Source: Yersinia vastinensis
Lineage (GTDB): Bacteria; Pseudomonadota; Gammaproteobacteria; Enterobacterales; Enterobacteriaceae
Reading direction: 5' to 3'
DNA length: 64,000 nt
Assembly: GCF_902726565.1 (NCBI RefSeq)
Contig: NZ_CACVAF010000002.1
Location: 124,001 to 188,000, forward strand
Position numbers and translations under genes: made by a program
Part shown: in pieces, positions 27,346-37,719 of the stretch
Numbering within the stretch: position 1 is the first letter of the stretch
Layout of the letters: each line of letters opens with the position of its first letter
The notes under the pieces: model-generated
The model's input: only the letters and a program-made list of their open reading frames with translations
Databases searched by the model: none
Told to the model about the DNA's origin: nothing

Positions 27346-28994
27346 TTTTTGGCCTTCTTAGGCTGAGGATCCTGACTTCCCGCCGCTTCAAATACTAGCG
27401 CGTTGCTCTTTTCATTCAACGTCCGTAATACCGGTTGTAATTCACGCAGGACCTGATCTAGCCGCTGCATATCACCCACCATTTTATTGTATGCCGGTGA
27501 TCCTGGTTGGAAGCCTTTCATGCTGCGATTCAACTCATTCAACGTCTTTTGCAGATCTTTTGGTAGGTCTTGCATGGCCGGACTGGAGGTAATCGCAGTC
27601 AGTGACTCTAGCGTTTTCTGAGTTTCATGCATCGTTTTCTGACTTTCGACCAGTGTTTTGGTGACTTCATTAAGCATTGGCGTCAACGGCAAATTATTGA
27701 TTTTATCTAACGTTTGCGTCAGTTTCTGCTGAATTTGCGCTAAACCACCGCTGACGGTTGGCAGTAATGGATAACCCACGACTTCCAAAGGCCCTTTCCA
27801 CGGTTTAGCATCTGGGTAGAAATCCAGATCGATGAACAACGCGCCAGTCAGCAAGTTTCCTGATTTCAAGGATGCACGCAGGCCACGCTCTTTCGCTGCT
27901 TTCAATGTTTGTTCGAAATTGGCATCCGGTCCTAAATCATTACGGAAACGGCCTGGCTCAATACGAATAAGCACTGGGATACGGAAGTCATTATCAACAC
28001 GCTGCCTCATCCCCTCGGCAAAGAAGGGAACTTCACCCACAGTACCGACGCGGATCCCTCGGAACTCAACGGGTGCGCCCGCCTGCAAGCCACGAACAGA
28101 ATCAGAAAAGAATAACAAGAAATCTTCATGTTCAGTGTACAGAGAGTTTTGAATACTGCTGCGGTCATCAAACAGTTTAAATTCCGGTTTTTCTTGAGTG
28201 ATAGGCTTACCGAGCTCCAGACCATCCGGGACATCAAAACTGACACCACCGCTGAATAATGTTGCCAGCGATGCCATTTCTACCCGCATTCCTTGCGAGG
28301 AGAGGTCGACGGCCACGCCACTGTCTTTCCAAAAGCGAACATTGGTCGTCACTAAGCTGTCATAAGGCGCGCCAATAAAGAGCTGATAACGCATCAGGCG
28401 CAATTTAGCATCAAAAGTACTGGTTTCCACTGAACCGACTCGATAACCACGGAACAGTACCGGATCACCGGCATTCAACTGCCCCGCTTGTTCGCTGTCG
28501 AGTATGATGCGCAGCCCTTTTGCATCAGGAGCTGCAAGTGGGGGGGAGTCAAGTAATGTGAATTTATCTAATGCCTTGCCTTTACCACCCGGCTGCAGTT
28601 CGATATAGGCACCAGAGAGCAGCGTCCCTAAACCAGAAATACCTTCACGGCCAATTTGTGGTTTAACCACCCAGAAAACGGTGTCGCTGTGCAGCAAATT
28701 CTTCATGCCTGAATTCAGCCGCGCTTGTACGATAACATGGTTAAGATCTTCGCTCAGAGTGACCTGTTCAACGATACCAATATCCACACTACGGCTTTTT
28801 ATTTTTGTTTTACCCGCTTCGATGCCTTCAGCATTCAACGTGGTCATTACCACCTGAGGTCCCTGATGGCTAAAATGATAAAACAGTATCCATGCACCAA
28901 TCAGCACAGTCACAATAGGGATTATCCACACCGGGGACCATCGCTTGATTTTTTCTATTTCTGCCACACCTTGGCTGGGATTATTGTCCGTCAC
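27342..28994 (-). CDS. pqiB: PqiB, periplasm-spanning MCE protein
   Basis: A 550-residue protein (E. coli 546) with one N-terminal membrane helix (VWIIPIVTVLIGAWILFYHF, about 20-40) and three MCE domains at about 45-140, 160-255 and 285-390, each with patterns like GIEAGKTKIKSRSVDIGIVEQVTL, QAGQLNAGDPVLFRGYRVGSVE and LQAGAPVEFRGIRVGTVGEV. A long helical C-terminus forms the needle of the lipid tunnel. It works with PqiA (inner membrane) and PqiC (outer membrane) in intermembrane lipid traffic and barrier integrity. It overlaps pqiA by four bases and pqiC by four bases. Confidence 0.96.
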   Translation of the reverse strand: MTDNNPSQGVAEIEKIKRWSPVWIIPIVTVLIGAWILFYHFSHQGPQVVMTTLNAEGIEAGKTKIKSRSVDIGIVEQVTLSEDLNHVIVQARLNSGMKNLLHSDTVFWVVKPQIGREGISGLGTLLSGAYIELQPGGKGKALDKFTLLDSPPLAAPDAKGLRIILDSEQAGQLNAGDPVLFRGYRVGSVETSTFDAKLRLMRYQLFIGAPYDSLVTTNVRFWKDSGVAVDLSSQGMRVEMASLATLFSGGVSFDVPDGLELGKPITQEKPEFKLFDDRSSIQNSLYTEHEDFLLFFSDSVRGLQAGAPVEFRGIRVGTVGEVPFFAEGMRQRVDNDFRIPVLIRIEPGRFRNDLGPDANFEQTLKAAKERGLRASLKSGNLLTGALFIDLDFYPDAKPWKGPLEVVGYPLLPTVSGGLAQIQQKLTQTLDKINNLPLTPMLNEVTKTLVESQKTMHETQKTLESLTAITSSPAMQDLPKDLQKTLNELNRSMKGFQPGSPAYNKMVGDMQRLDQVLRELQPVLRTLNEKSNALVFEAAGSQDPQPKKAKK

Positions 28995-30268
28995 CTTGCG
29001 GCTCCTTCTTGGGTTGTTTCACTTATTCGATCCCAGGTTAACCGGGGATCAAAGGTTAATGCAGCAAACATGGTCAGGATCACTACCATTGCAAATAGTA
29101 GTGCACCAATCGCCGGGTAGATACTCATCAGTTGCCCGATACGAACTAATGATGAAAGCACAGCAATAACAAAGACATCAATCATTGACCAACGGCCAAC
29201 AAATTCGACGACTTCATAAATAAAATGCATTCGTTCAGTGTCTGTTTTGCCTTTACCTTTTGCATCCCAGCATAGCCAACCGATCGCGAGCATTTTCAAG
29301 GACGGTACCATGATACTGGCAATAAAAATCACCAACGCCACCGGATAAGAGCCCTCACTCCATAGGAAAATCACCCCAGACATAATGGTGGATCCCATCT
29401 GGCTGCCTAAACTTTCTGTGATCATGATGGGCATTAGATTGGCAGGAATATATAGCAATATTGATGTGGTCAATAATGCCATTGTCCATTGCAAGCTATT
29501 GCGACGACGGACATGCCCATGACTATGGCAACGTGGGCACTGTTCTTGGGATTGCGGCAAGATGGCCGTGCAGCACGAACAGGAGCGTAAACCTTGACGT
29601 AGCCCGGTACGCCCCGCAATAAGAGGGTAAGGTAATGCAGGTGCGGGCGCGATATCCTGCCACATCCAATGTCGGTCGATACATTGAAAAGCACGAACTT
29701 GCAACACGCAGAATATACAGTAAGGGATAAAACTGCTGCCAACGCCAATATCGCCATAGGCCATCAATTTAACAAAACTCACTAATACACCGGCGAGGAA
29801 AATCTCAACCATGCACCAAGCTTTAAATTGAAATAATATTTTTGCTATGAATGTTTTCCAACGCGTCGGCATACGCACCCGTAGGCAAAGCAGAATTATG
29901 GCCACCATACAAAAAGCCGGTATTAACTGCACCAACACCATAAATAGCGTCGCCATGCTGGCATAATCATCTGCCACCATCACTTTGGGTATTTGGATCA
30001 AAGTGATTTCGCTGGTGATCCCCGCCACTCGCATGCTGACAAAGGGAAACATATTTGCCAGCAGTAGCATAAATAATGCACTGAAAGCATAACCGACGGG
30101 GCGCTTACGTGGCTCATCCCACCTCGCCGTTAGTGTCGTTTTGCAACGCGGACATACCGCTTTAGTACCATAAGGCAGTGAGGGTAAGACCACTGACATA
30201 TCACACTGCCGGCACAGGATCACATTCCCTGTCTGCCCGGAGTGTTCAGGCTGAATTACAGAACACAA
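28991..30268 (-). CDS. pqiA: PqiA, inner-membrane component of the Pqi system
   Basis: About 425 residues (E. coli 417). No ATG fits the N-terminus; a TTG at 30268 gives MCSVIQPEH ... VILCRQCDM, resembling E. coli MCEHHH ... ILCSQCDM, and has GAGG upstream. Another TTG at 30283 is possible. Two PqiA domains each begin with a zinc-ribbon-like Cys pair (CRQCDMSVVLP ... CPRCKTTL and CSCCTAILP ... CPRCHSHG) and hold four helices (ALFMLLLANMFPFVSM; LLYIPANLMPIMITESLGSQ). In E. coli pqiABC is induced by SoxS; no soxbox was identified here. Confidence 0.95.
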   Translation of the reverse strand: MCSVIQPEHSGQTGNVILCRQCDMSVVLPSLPYGTKAVCPRCKTTLTARWDEPRKRPVGYAFSALFMLLLANMFPFVSMRVAGITSEITLIQIPKVMVADDYASMATLFMVLVQLIPAFCMVAIILLCLRVRMPTRWKTFIAKILFQFKAWCMVEIFLAGVLVSFVKLMAYGDIGVGSSFIPYCIFCVLQVRAFQCIDRHWMWQDIAPAPALPYPLIAGRTGLRQGLRSCSCCTAILPQSQEQCPRCHSHGHVRRRNSLQWTMALLTTSILLYIPANLMPIMITESLGSQMGSTIMSGVIFLWSEGSYPVALVIFIASIMVPSLKMLAIGWLCWDAKGKGKTDTERMHFIYEVVEFVGRWSMIDVFVIAVLSSLVRIGQLMSIYPAIGALLFAMVVILTMFAALTFDPRLTWDRISETTQEGAAR

Positions 30269-30507
30269 TATCTCATTCCTCAATACCCTTTAACTTTCCA
30301 AGCACAGGTGTATTTGCTGCACTCACTGACCCGAATCGCTCACCTCAGCCAGCTTATCGGTACTTTTTTGCTTGCCGCCTTCCTGTACTTGGAAATCTTA
30401 TTGGGTAGTACTCATATCGCTGAGTGCCGTTTTGTCAGGGGGCCTAATATAACAATAGACATAATATTGCACAGCACCTCATCAGACAGAACGGCTATTA
30501 CAGATTT

Positions 30508-32421
30508 TTAACCGTTTTTCTGAGCTTCCAGCTCTTCCCAACGACTAAATGCGATCTCTAATGCCTGTTCAGCATCCGCGAGTGCCTTTAAAACCTGCTG
30601 TGTTTCTTCATGTGGGCGAGAGAAGAAATCAGTATGACTGACCTGAGCCTGTAACTCACTGATTTCATTTTCCAGCTTTTCCAATTGCTGAGGCAATTGA
30701 TCCAACTCACGTTGCAGGTTATAGCTCAACTTGCCAGGGCGTTTTGCCGCTGGTGTCGTATTTTTTACCGGCGCAGTCGCTTTGGTCTCTTCAGCTTTAG
30801 CGGCAACCTGACGAATAGGTTTTGCTTCAGCGCGTTGTTGATGAGCATCATAATAGCCCCCGACAAAGCTGTTGATTTGACCATTCCCTTCAAAGATCCA
30901 GCATTCAGTTACTGAGTTATCAACGAATTGGCGATCATGGCTGACCAGCAATACAGTGCCCTGATAGCTATCGACCATCTCTTCCAACAGTTCCAGTGTT
31001 TCTACATCCAGATCGTTGGTCGGTTCATCGAGGATCAATAAGTTGCTTGGCTTAAGGAATAATTTTGCCAATAACAGGCGGTTACGCTCACCGCCAGATA
31101 ACGCTTTCACTGGGGTCATCGCGCGTTTCGGGTGGAACAAGAAATCTTGCAGATAGCCCAACACATGGCGTGAACGGCCATTGACCATCACTTCCTGCTT
31201 ACCTTCCGCTAGGTTATCCATCACTGTGCGTTCTGGATCAAGTTCTGCGCGATGCTGGTCAAAATAGGCGACTTCCAGCTTAGTACCGCAATGCACTTTA
31301 CCGCTATCTGCTTTAAGCTGACCGAGCATCAGTTTCAGCAAGGTGGTTTTACCGCAACCGTTTGGACCCACCAGCGCAATTTTATCGCCACGCTGTACTT
31401 GAGCAGTAAAATCTTTCACCAGCACTTTGCCATCGACCTGATAATTAACATTTTCCAGATCAAAGACGATTTTGCCTGAGCGCACGGTCTCTTCCACTTG
31501 CATCTTGGCCGTACCCATCACTTCACGGCGCTGTGAACGCTCCATCCGCAATGCTTTCAGGGCGCGAACACGACCCTCGTTACGCGTGCGTCGTGCTTTG
31601 ATGCCTTGGCGAATCCATACTTCTTCTTGCGCCAATTTGCGGTCAAATTCGGCATTTTGCAGCTCTTCAACCCGCAACGCTTCTTCTTTGCTAGCCAGAT
31701 ACAATTCGTAGTTACCCGGCCATGACACTAATTTGCCACGATCCAGATCGACAATGCGAGTGGCCATTGCGCGGATAAAGGAGCGGTCATGGGAGATAAA
31801 GACGATGCTGCCTTGGAATTCTTTCAAGAAGCCTTCCAACCAGTTGATAGTTTCAATATCCAAATGGTTAGTCGGTTCGTCCAGCAGTAACACTTTCGGT
31901 GAGCTGACCAACGCGCGACCTAATGCCGCTTTACGCAACCAACCCCCTGACAGAGAAGAAAGTTCTGCATCAGCCGACAAGCCTAACTGAACCAGTACTT
32001 CCTGAATACGGCTGTCTAGCTGCCATAATCCCTGATGATCCAAAATTTCCTGCAAGGCCGCCAGCCGATTAAGGTTTTTTTCGCTCGGGTCAAGTTCAAC
32101 CTGATGCAGTGTTGCATGATACGCTTTCAGATGCTCTGCCTGTTCTTGCACGCCTTCAGCCACAAAATCAAACACTGTGCCCGCGACATTGCGCGGTGGA
32201 TCTTGCTGTAAACGGGCAACAATCAAATCCTGTTCATAAATGATGCGACCATCATCCAAAGGCACTTCTTTGCTCAGAATTTTCAGCAAGGTGGATTTGC
32301 CCGCGCCATTACGGCCCACCAGACAAACGCGTTCGTTTGCCTCAATATGCAATTCAGTATTATCTAATAAAGGTGCATCGCTGAACGACAGCCAAGCACC
32401 GGACATGCTAATTAACGACAT
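30508..32421 (-). CDS. uup: Uup, ABC-F ATPase
   Basis: A 637-residue soluble ABC-F protein (E. coli 635) with two ATPase domains: Walker A GRNGAGKSTLLKIL near 37 and GPNGCGKTTLLKLM near 353; signatures LSGGWLRKAALGRAL and LSGGERNRLLLAKL; Walker B LLLDEPTNHLD and LILDEPTNDLD. The interdomain linker is Arg-rich (RRTRNEGRVRALKALRMERSQRR), and the C-terminal domain after about 540 is a coiled coil (LQRELDQLPQQLEKLENEISELQ). Uup affects transposon excision and ribosome assembly. It starts five bases after the rlmL stop, so it is probably co-transcribed. Confidence 0.97.
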   Translation of the reverse strand: MSLISMSGAWLSFSDAPLLDNTELHIEANERVCLVGRNGAGKSTLLKILSKEVPLDDGRIIYEQDLIVARLQQDPPRNVAGTVFDFVAEGVQEQAEHLKAYHATLHQVELDPSEKNLNRLAALQEILDHQGLWQLDSRIQEVLVQLGLSADAELSSLSGGWLRKAALGRALVSSPKVLLLDEPTNHLDIETINWLEGFLKEFQGSIVFISHDRSFIRAMATRIVDLDRGKLVSWPGNYELYLASKEEALRVEELQNAEFDRKLAQEEVWIRQGIKARRTRNEGRVRALKALRMERSQRREVMGTAKMQVEETVRSGKIVFDLENVNYQVDGKVLVKDFTAQVQRGDKIALVGPNGCGKTTLLKLMLGQLKADSGKVHCGTKLEVAYFDQHRAELDPERTVMDNLAEGKQEVMVNGRSRHVLGYLQDFLFHPKRAMTPVKALSGGERNRLLLAKLFLKPSNLLILDEPTNDLDVETLELLEEMVDSYQGTVLLVSHDRQFVDNSVTECWIFEGNGQINSFVGGYYDAHQQRAEAKPIRQVAAKAEETKATAPVKNTTPAAKRPGKLSYNLQRELDQLPQQLEKLENEISELQAQVSHTDFFSRPHEETQQVLKALADAEQALEIAFSRWEELEAQKNG

Positions 32422-32426
32422 AGTTT

Positions 32427-34547
32427 TTACTTTTCCTCGCGGCTGTGAGTGACCAGCCAGCAGTTGTGGATCTGACGATTACGGGCAAAGTCTTCAGATT
32501 GCGTCTGTGCTGTTATTTCTTTCGCTTCCAGCCCTAACGCCTCTATAGCGGCCAAATCCATCTGGAAACCGCGCTTGTTGTTAGAGAACATGATGGTCCC
32601 CTGACGACGCAGTAACCGTTTAAGTTCTTTCATCAGCACGACATGATCGCGCTGCACATCAAAGGTGGTTTCCATACGCTTGGAGTTGGAGAACGTCGGC
32701 GGATCGATAAAGATCACATCGAATTGCTCATCCGTGTTACTGAGCCAAGACAGGCAATCAGCTTGGATCAAACGGTGTTGCTGGCCCGTTAAGCCATTCA
32801 CCCGCAGATTTTTCTCTGCCCACTCCAAATAAGTCCGTGACATATCGACCGTGGTCGTACTGCGCGCGCCTCCCAGCCCTGCATGAACACTTGCAGTTCC
32901 GGTATAAGCAAACAGGTTAAGGAAATCTTTACCCTTACTCATTTTGCCCAACATTTGACGCGCAATGCGGTGATCGAGGAATAAGCCTGTATCAAGATAA
33001 TCAGTCAGGTTGACCCACAGTTTGGCGTTATATTCATTCACCAACAGGAATTCACCCTTCTGAGCCAATTTTTCATATTGGCTTTTACCCTTTTGGCGTT
33101 CTCGTGTTTTCAGTACCAATTGATTTGACGGCAGATTCAACACCGCCAGAGTGGCATTAATCACATCAAACAAGCGTTGACGTGCTTTTTGCGCGTCAAT
33201 GGTTTTCGGCGGGGCATATTCCTGTACCACGACTTTGCTGCCATAACGATCGACGGCGACGTTATAGTCTGGTAAATCAGCATCATATAAGCGATAACAT
33301 TCGATACCCTGCTGTTTCGCCCACTTATCCAGCTTTTTCACATTCTTGCGCAGACGGTTAGCATAATCTTCAGCGACCTGAACCCCCGCGGCACCTTGTG
33401 GGTTCGCGGCCAACTGATAGTTTTTCTGCACACAATCAAGCGGGCCATTTTTGGCTTTGAATTCGCGCTCTGCACGTAATTGCAAACAACTTAGCAATTC
33501 AGGTGACGCACTGAACAGTGATAAACGCCAGCCACCGAATGCACTTTTCATGATGCGGCCCAGCATATTATGCAGGGCAATCAATGCCGGTTCACTTTCC
33601 AACCGTTCACCGTAAGGTGGGTTACTGATAACCGTACCTACCGGCCCTTCTGGTAATGGATTAACTAGTTTACTGACATCGTTCGCATTAAAGGTAATCA
33701 GTTCTGACACCCCAGCACGGCGGGCATTGGCCCGAGCCATTTCAATGACTCGCCGGTCAATATCTGAGCCAAAGAAACGCGATGTAGTCTCTTGTAAACC
33801 GCGGCGAGCGCGCACTTGTGCTTCAGTAGTCAATTCACGCCAGAGTTCCTCGTTAAAGGCGCTCCAAGCCGTAAAGCCCCAATGTTCCCGATGCAGGCCC
33901 GGCGCACGATCAGAAGCCATCATTGCCGCTTCAATTAGTAACGTGCCGGAGCCACACATTGGGTCAACCATTGGCGTGCCTGACTGCCAGCCAGAACGCA
34001 AAATAATGGCCGCTGCCAGATTCTCTTTCAATGGTGCCTGCCCTGTCAGATCACGGTAACCGCGCTGATGCAGGCCTTCGCCACTCAGATCGAGTGCCAC
34101 ACTGGCCATTTCTCGTTGCAGGAATACGTTGACCCGAATATCAGGTTGCTGTTTGGCCACTGTTGGGCGCTGTTCCAATTTACGAGTAAAGCTATCGACG
34201 ATGGCATCTTTGACTTTTAATGCCCCGTACTGACTGTTGCGGATCTCGTCATTGACGCCACTAAAATGCACGGCAAATGTTTTATCCACACCAAAAATTG
34301 ACGGCCAATCAATTGCCTGTACACCAAGGTACAAGTCTAAATCACTGTAAACTTTGAATTCGTTAAGCGGTAACAAGATGCGCGAAGCCAAACGGCTCCA
34401 CAACAGGCTTTGGTACATGAGTCGATCGTCGCCCTGAAAATGTACCCCACCCTGTACTATTTTACAGTCGTGAGCGCCCAGCGCTTCGAGTTCGCTTTTT
34501 AACAGTTCTTCCAGTCCACGCGCCGTGCTGGCAAACAGAGAGTTCAT
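32427..34547 (-). CDS. rlmL: RlmKL, bifunctional 23S rRNA methyltransferase
   Basis: A 706-residue protein (E. coli 702), a fusion of two SAM enzymes. The N-terminal THUMP domain (about 45-155) precedes the RlmL domain, which makes m2G2445 ([23 protein letters not shown] near 190; [12 protein letters not shown] near 307). The C-terminal RlmK domain makes m7G2069 ([24 protein letters not shown] near 540; [17 protein letters not shown] near 610). It diverges from ycbX. Confidence 0.98.
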   Translation of the reverse strand: MNSLFASTARGLEELLKSELEALGAHDCKIVQGGVHFQGDDRLMYQSLLWSRLASRILLPLNEFKVYSDLDLYLGVQAIDWPSIFGVDKTFAVHFSGVNDEIRNSQYGALKVKDAIVDSFTRKLEQRPTVAKQQPDIRVNVFLQREMASVALDLSGEGLHQRGYRDLTGQAPLKENLAAAIILRSGWQSGTPMVDPMCGSGTLLIEAAMMASDRAPGLHREHWGFTAWSAFNEELWRELTTEAQVRARRGLQETTSRFFGSDIDRRVIEMARANARRAGVSELITFNANDVSKLVNPLPEGPVGTVISNPPYGERLESEPALIALHNMLGRIMKSAFGGWRLSLFSASPELLSCLQLRAEREFKAKNGPLDCVQKNYQLAANPQGAAGVQVAEDYANRLRKNVKKLDKWAKQQGIECYRLYDADLPDYNVAVDRYGSKVVVQEYAPPKTIDAQKARQRLFDVINATLAVLNLPSNQLVLKTRERQKGKSQYEKLAQKGEFLLVNEYNAKLWVNLTDYLDTGLFLDHRIARQMLGKMSKGKDFLNLFAYTGTASVHAGLGGARSTTTVDMSRTYLEWAEKNLRVNGLTGQQHRLIQADCLSWLSNTDEQFDVIFIDPPTFSNSKRMETTFDVQRDHVVLMKELKRLLRRQGTIMFSNNKRGFQMDLAAIEALGLEAKEITAQTQSEDFARNRQIHNCWLVTHSREEK

Positions 34548-34646
34548 ATCGCACTATCACCAAAAAGAAAATTGTTGCGCATTATAGCTAATCCCAGCAG
34601 CTTGTCATAAAGTTGCTCCCTCTAATTTAATACTCGCACGGAGATA

Positions 34647-35759
34647 ATGGTGATTACCCTCTCCCGACTTTATGTTCATCCAGTGAAATCCATGCGCGGC
34701 TTGCAGCTTTCTCATGCTCAAGTTTGCAGTAGTGGGCTGGCTTTTGACCGCGCATTTATGATTACCGAACCGGATGGCACTTTCATTACTGCGCGCCAAT
34801 ATCCGAAGATGGTCATGTTTACCCCGGCATTAATGCCAGATGGTTTATATCTCACTGCCCCCGATGGCGAGAGTGCCAGTATCCGCTTTAGTGATTTTTT
34901 AGCCAATGCGGAACCGACTGAAGTATGGGGGAACCATTTTACCGCGCTCATCGCTCCAGCCGCTATCAACAACTGGCTCAGTGACTATTTTCAGCGCGAA
35001 GTCCAATTACGCTGGCTTGGACCAGAATTAACCCGCCGGGTAAAACCGATGCCGGAAATTCCACTCACCTTTGCTGATGGCTTCCCTTATTTACTGATCA
35101 ATGAAGCATCGTTTAAAGAATTACAGCAACGTTGCCCTGGCAGTATTAAGCTGGAACAGTTTCGGCCCAATTTAGTGGTGACGGGTGCTACGGCATTTGC
35201 CGAAGACGGTTGGCAGGTCATCCGAGTGGGTGATATTACCTTTGATTTGGTTAAACCGTGCAGCCGCTGTGTATTAACGACCGTCAGTGTTGAACGCGGA
35301 CGAAAACACCCTACCGGCGAACCTTTGCAGACTTTACAGACATTCCGAACCGCTGAAAATGGTGATATTGATTTTGGTCAGAATATGGTGGCCAGAAACA
35401 GCGGTATTATTCGGGTTGGAGATGAGGTCGAAATTCTGTCAACCAAACTGCCACGTCCATACCGTGCCGGTGCCGTGGTTGAAAGCCTTGCAGCACCACA
35501 AGATCAATCGAAAACTGTCTCTATTGAATATAACGGTATCCGTTTTAACGGTAATAACCAGCAAGTATTGTTGGAACAATTAGAACAGCAAAATATTCGT
35601 ATACCCTATTCTTGTCGGGCGGGGATATGCGGTAGTTGCAGAATTACCTTGGTCAATGGCGAGGTCGCACCTTTAAAACAGAGTGCTATCGGTAATGATG
35701 GGACGATTCTTTGCTGTAGCTGTATACCCAAAGGGGATATTACCCTCGGCGGCAAATAA
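34647..35759 (+). CDS. ycbX: YcbX, MOSC-domain 2Fe-2S N-hydroxylated base detoxifier
   Basis: A 370-residue protein (E. coli 369). It has an N-terminal MOSC-N beta-barrel ([22 protein letters not shown]), a MOSC domain ([36 protein letters not shown], with the molybdenum-ligating Cys in PCSRC), and a C-terminal plant-type ferredoxin domain with ligands in [12 protein letters not shown] (C-x4-C-x2-C) and the last Cys in LCCSC. YcbX uses the molybdenum cofactor to reduce N-hydroxylated bases such as 6-hydroxylaminopurine, with CysJ as electron donor. Confidence 0.95.
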   Translation: MVITLSRLYVHPVKSMRGLQLSHAQVCSSGLAFDRAFMITEPDGTFITARQYPKMVMFTPALMPDGLYLTAPDGESASIRFSDFLANAEPTEVWGNHFTALIAPAAINNWLSDYFQREVQLRWLGPELTRRVKPMPEIPLTFADGFPYLLINEASFKELQQRCPGSIKLEQFRPNLVVTGATAFAEDGWQVIRVGDITFDLVKPCSRCVLTTVSVERGRKHPTGEPLQTLQTFRTAENGDIDFGQNMVARNSGIIRVGDEVEILSTKLPRPYRAGAVVESLAAPQDQSKTVSIEYNGIRFNGNNQQVLLEQLEQQNIRIPYSCRAGICGSCRITLVNGEVAPLKQSAIGNDGTILCCSCIPKGDITLGGK

Positions 35760-35812
35760 ACTGCTTAATAACACAATCAGCCAACGCCACTGGGCTTGAA
35801 AGATGAAAGGAA

Positions 35813-36364
35813 TTACATCGCCCGGTCATAGGCTGGTGCGATGTAGCTGGTTTCAATCACTAGCGGCAACAAACGGTCATTCATTATCTTTATTGCATCA
35901 CCCAATATTAGCTGACGCCCAGCTAATATTACCTGAGGCTGTGCTAATAAGCACAAACTGGCAGAGTCGCCAGATTCAACCACCAACAAACTAATTTCTT
36001 CACCACTGTCCAAAACTTTGACTGCGGCCAGTTCAGCATTTTGCGGCACCCAGTTTTTTGTCTGTTGTGCAAAATACCAGCTTTTAGGCATTAATGGTTT
36101 TAAAAAGCGAAATGCAACCAGAGCATTTAATATCAATTCTGAACGTTGTTCATGGCCCATTTTAATTTGGCGACATTGATCTTCGAATTCAAAATAGAGC
36201 GCAGCATCATCAACACAGAATGCAGCTTCACCAAAAGCATCAGGAGTGAGCATTTTTGACGGGAAACGCGAACGAAATATCATACCATTAGCTAAATCCA
36301 ACATAAGTCGGTCATGTTCGGTATCAAAATACCAACGCCATTTATCGTCTGGTTTAATCCGCAT
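35813..36364 (-). CDS. zapC: ZapC, FtsZ-associated division protein
   Basis: A 183-residue protein (E. coli 180) beginning [34 protein letters not shown], with [29 protein letters not shown] and [29 protein letters not shown], all conserved in ZapC. ZapC binds FtsZ, promotes protofilament bundling and suppresses its GTPase activity at the Z-ring. It lies downstream of pyrD in the same direction, as in E. coli. Confidence 0.96.
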   Translation of the reverse strand: MRIKPDDKWRWYFDTEHDRLMLDLANGMIFRSRFPSKMLTPDAFGEAAFCVDDAALYFEFEDQCRQIKMGHEQRSELILNALVAFRFLKPLMPKSWYFAQQTKNWVPQNAELAAVKVLDSGEEISLLVVESGDSASLCLLAQPQVILAGRQLILGDAIKIMNDRLLPLVIETSYIAPAYDRAM

Positions 36365-36536
36365 ATTTTATCCTTCCCGCCATACTGCCAACATCATTGA
36401 TTCAATGACTGGGTTTTCACCCATCAAATGAGACTAAATTCATATAAGGTTTTTGGTGTATATTTAATCTATGGAACAAAATATAGACGAGCTGGGGGAA
36501 TAAATAAACCCCCAGACAAGTAAAGAAGATAAATAA

Positions 36537-37547
36537 TTAGATATGAGTAACGATATTCTTAATCAAACCTGGTCCGCGGAAGATAAATCCGGAATAAATT
36601 TGAATCAATGAAGCACCGGCAGCCATTTTTTCACGGGCGGCAATAACAGAGTCAATTCCACCCACACCGATAATAGGCAAACGCCCTTGCAGTTCTTGTG
36701 ATAAGCGACGAATCACTTCAGTACTGTGTAATTGTAATGGACGGCCGCTTAAACCACCGGCTTGTTCGCAATAATTTAAACCTTGAATGAGAGAACGGTC
36801 TAAAGTTGTATTCGTAGCAATTACACCATCTATATTATGACGAACCAAACTATCGGCTATTTGGATCAATTCTTCTTCAGTAAGATCCGGGGCGATCTTT
36901 ACTGCTACTGGAACATACTTATGATGTCGTTGGTGTAATTCAGTTTGTTTATTTTTAATTGCGGCTAACAAATCATCCAGAGCTTCACCATACTGTAAGG
37001 AGCGTAACCCCGGTGTATTAGGTGAGGAGATATTAATCGCAATATATCCAGCGTAAGGATATATTTTGTCCATACAAATCAAGTAATCGTCTTTACCTTG
37101 TTCTACCGGAGTATCTTTATTCTTACCAATATTAATGCCTAAAATACCGCCGAAATGTGATTTCTTGACGTTTTCAATTAAGTTATCAACCCCGTGGTTA
37201 TTAAATCCCATACGGTTGATCAAGCCTTCGGCTTCAACGATCCTAAAGAGTCTTGGCTTGTCATTACCTGATTGTGGCCGTGGTGTCACAGTCCCCACTT
37301 CGATAAAACCAAATCCCATAGCGCCTAAAGCATCAATACACTCGCCGTCTTTATCCAGACCCGCAGCCAGGCCCACTGGGTTTTTAAATGACAATCCCAT
37401 ACAGCTTACCGTTTTGGTTGGCACTGACTGGCGAACCAGAAACTCAAGCGGAGTGCCAGTGACTCGTTTTAACTGACGGAAAGTGAACTCATGGGCACGT
37501 TCTGGATCAAGCTGAAACAGTGCTTTTTTGACGAGAGGATAGTACAT
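36537..37547 (-). CDS. pyrD: Dihydroorotate dehydrogenase (quinone), class 2
   Basis: A 336-residue protein, the E. coli length, from the ATG at 37547 with CAGGAG before it; an in-frame ATG at 37601 is rejected. PyrD oxidises dihydroorotate to orotate with FMN and passes electrons to ubiquinone at the inner membrane. The N-terminal amphipathic helix ([21 protein letters not shown]) is the membrane-docking part; [11 protein letters not shown] and IGVGGIDS bind FMN, and [11 protein letters not shown] contains the class 2 catalytic Ser. A PurR box lies upstream. Confidence 0.98.
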   Translation of the reverse strand: MYYPLVKKALFQLDPERAHEFTFRQLKRVTGTPLEFLVRQSVPTKTVSCMGLSFKNPVGLAAGLDKDGECIDALGAMGFGFIEVGTVTPRPQSGNDKPRLFRIVEAEGLINRMGFNNHGVDNLIENVKKSHFGGILGINIGKNKDTPVEQGKDDYLICMDKIYPYAGYIAINISSPNTPGLRSLQYGEALDDLLAAIKNKQTELHQRHHKYVPVAVKIAPDLTEEELIQIADSLVRHNIDGVIATNTTLDRSLIQGLNYCEQAGGLSGRPLQLHSTEVIRRLSQELQGRLPIIGVGGIDSVIAAREKMAAGASLIQIYSGFIFRGPGLIKNIVTHI

Positions 37548-37610
37548 GTAATCTCCTGAGCGAGCGATGACAAGCCGTTGATGCGGGAATGGTAAATTCA
37601 TCTTTCAGGA

Positions 37611-37626
37611 AAGTAAACGTTTGCGA
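37611..37626 (-). promoter_or_regulatory. PurR operator of pyrD
   Basis: Minus-strand TCGCAAACGTTTACTT differs at one defined position from the PurR consensus ACGCAAACGTTTNCNT. It is centred 71 bp upstream of the pyrD ATG. PurR control of pyrD is known in E. coli. Confidence 0.85.
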
Positions 37627-37670
37627 GGTAAAGCCATGCAAAGAGTATTGATATCAACTGCCGTGGTAAT

Positions 37671-37707
37671 CATAAAATAGAGGGCATCACTGCCCTCTAT
37701 TTTTTTA
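37671..37707. terminator. Bidirectional terminator after pepN
   Basis: A 10-bp perfect stem ATAGAGGGCA / TGCCCTCTAT around TCAC, with TTTTTTT on the plus strand and TTTTATG on the minus strand. It ends pepN transcripts before pyrD. Confidence 0.85.
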
Positions 37708-37719
37708 TGTGCCTACATC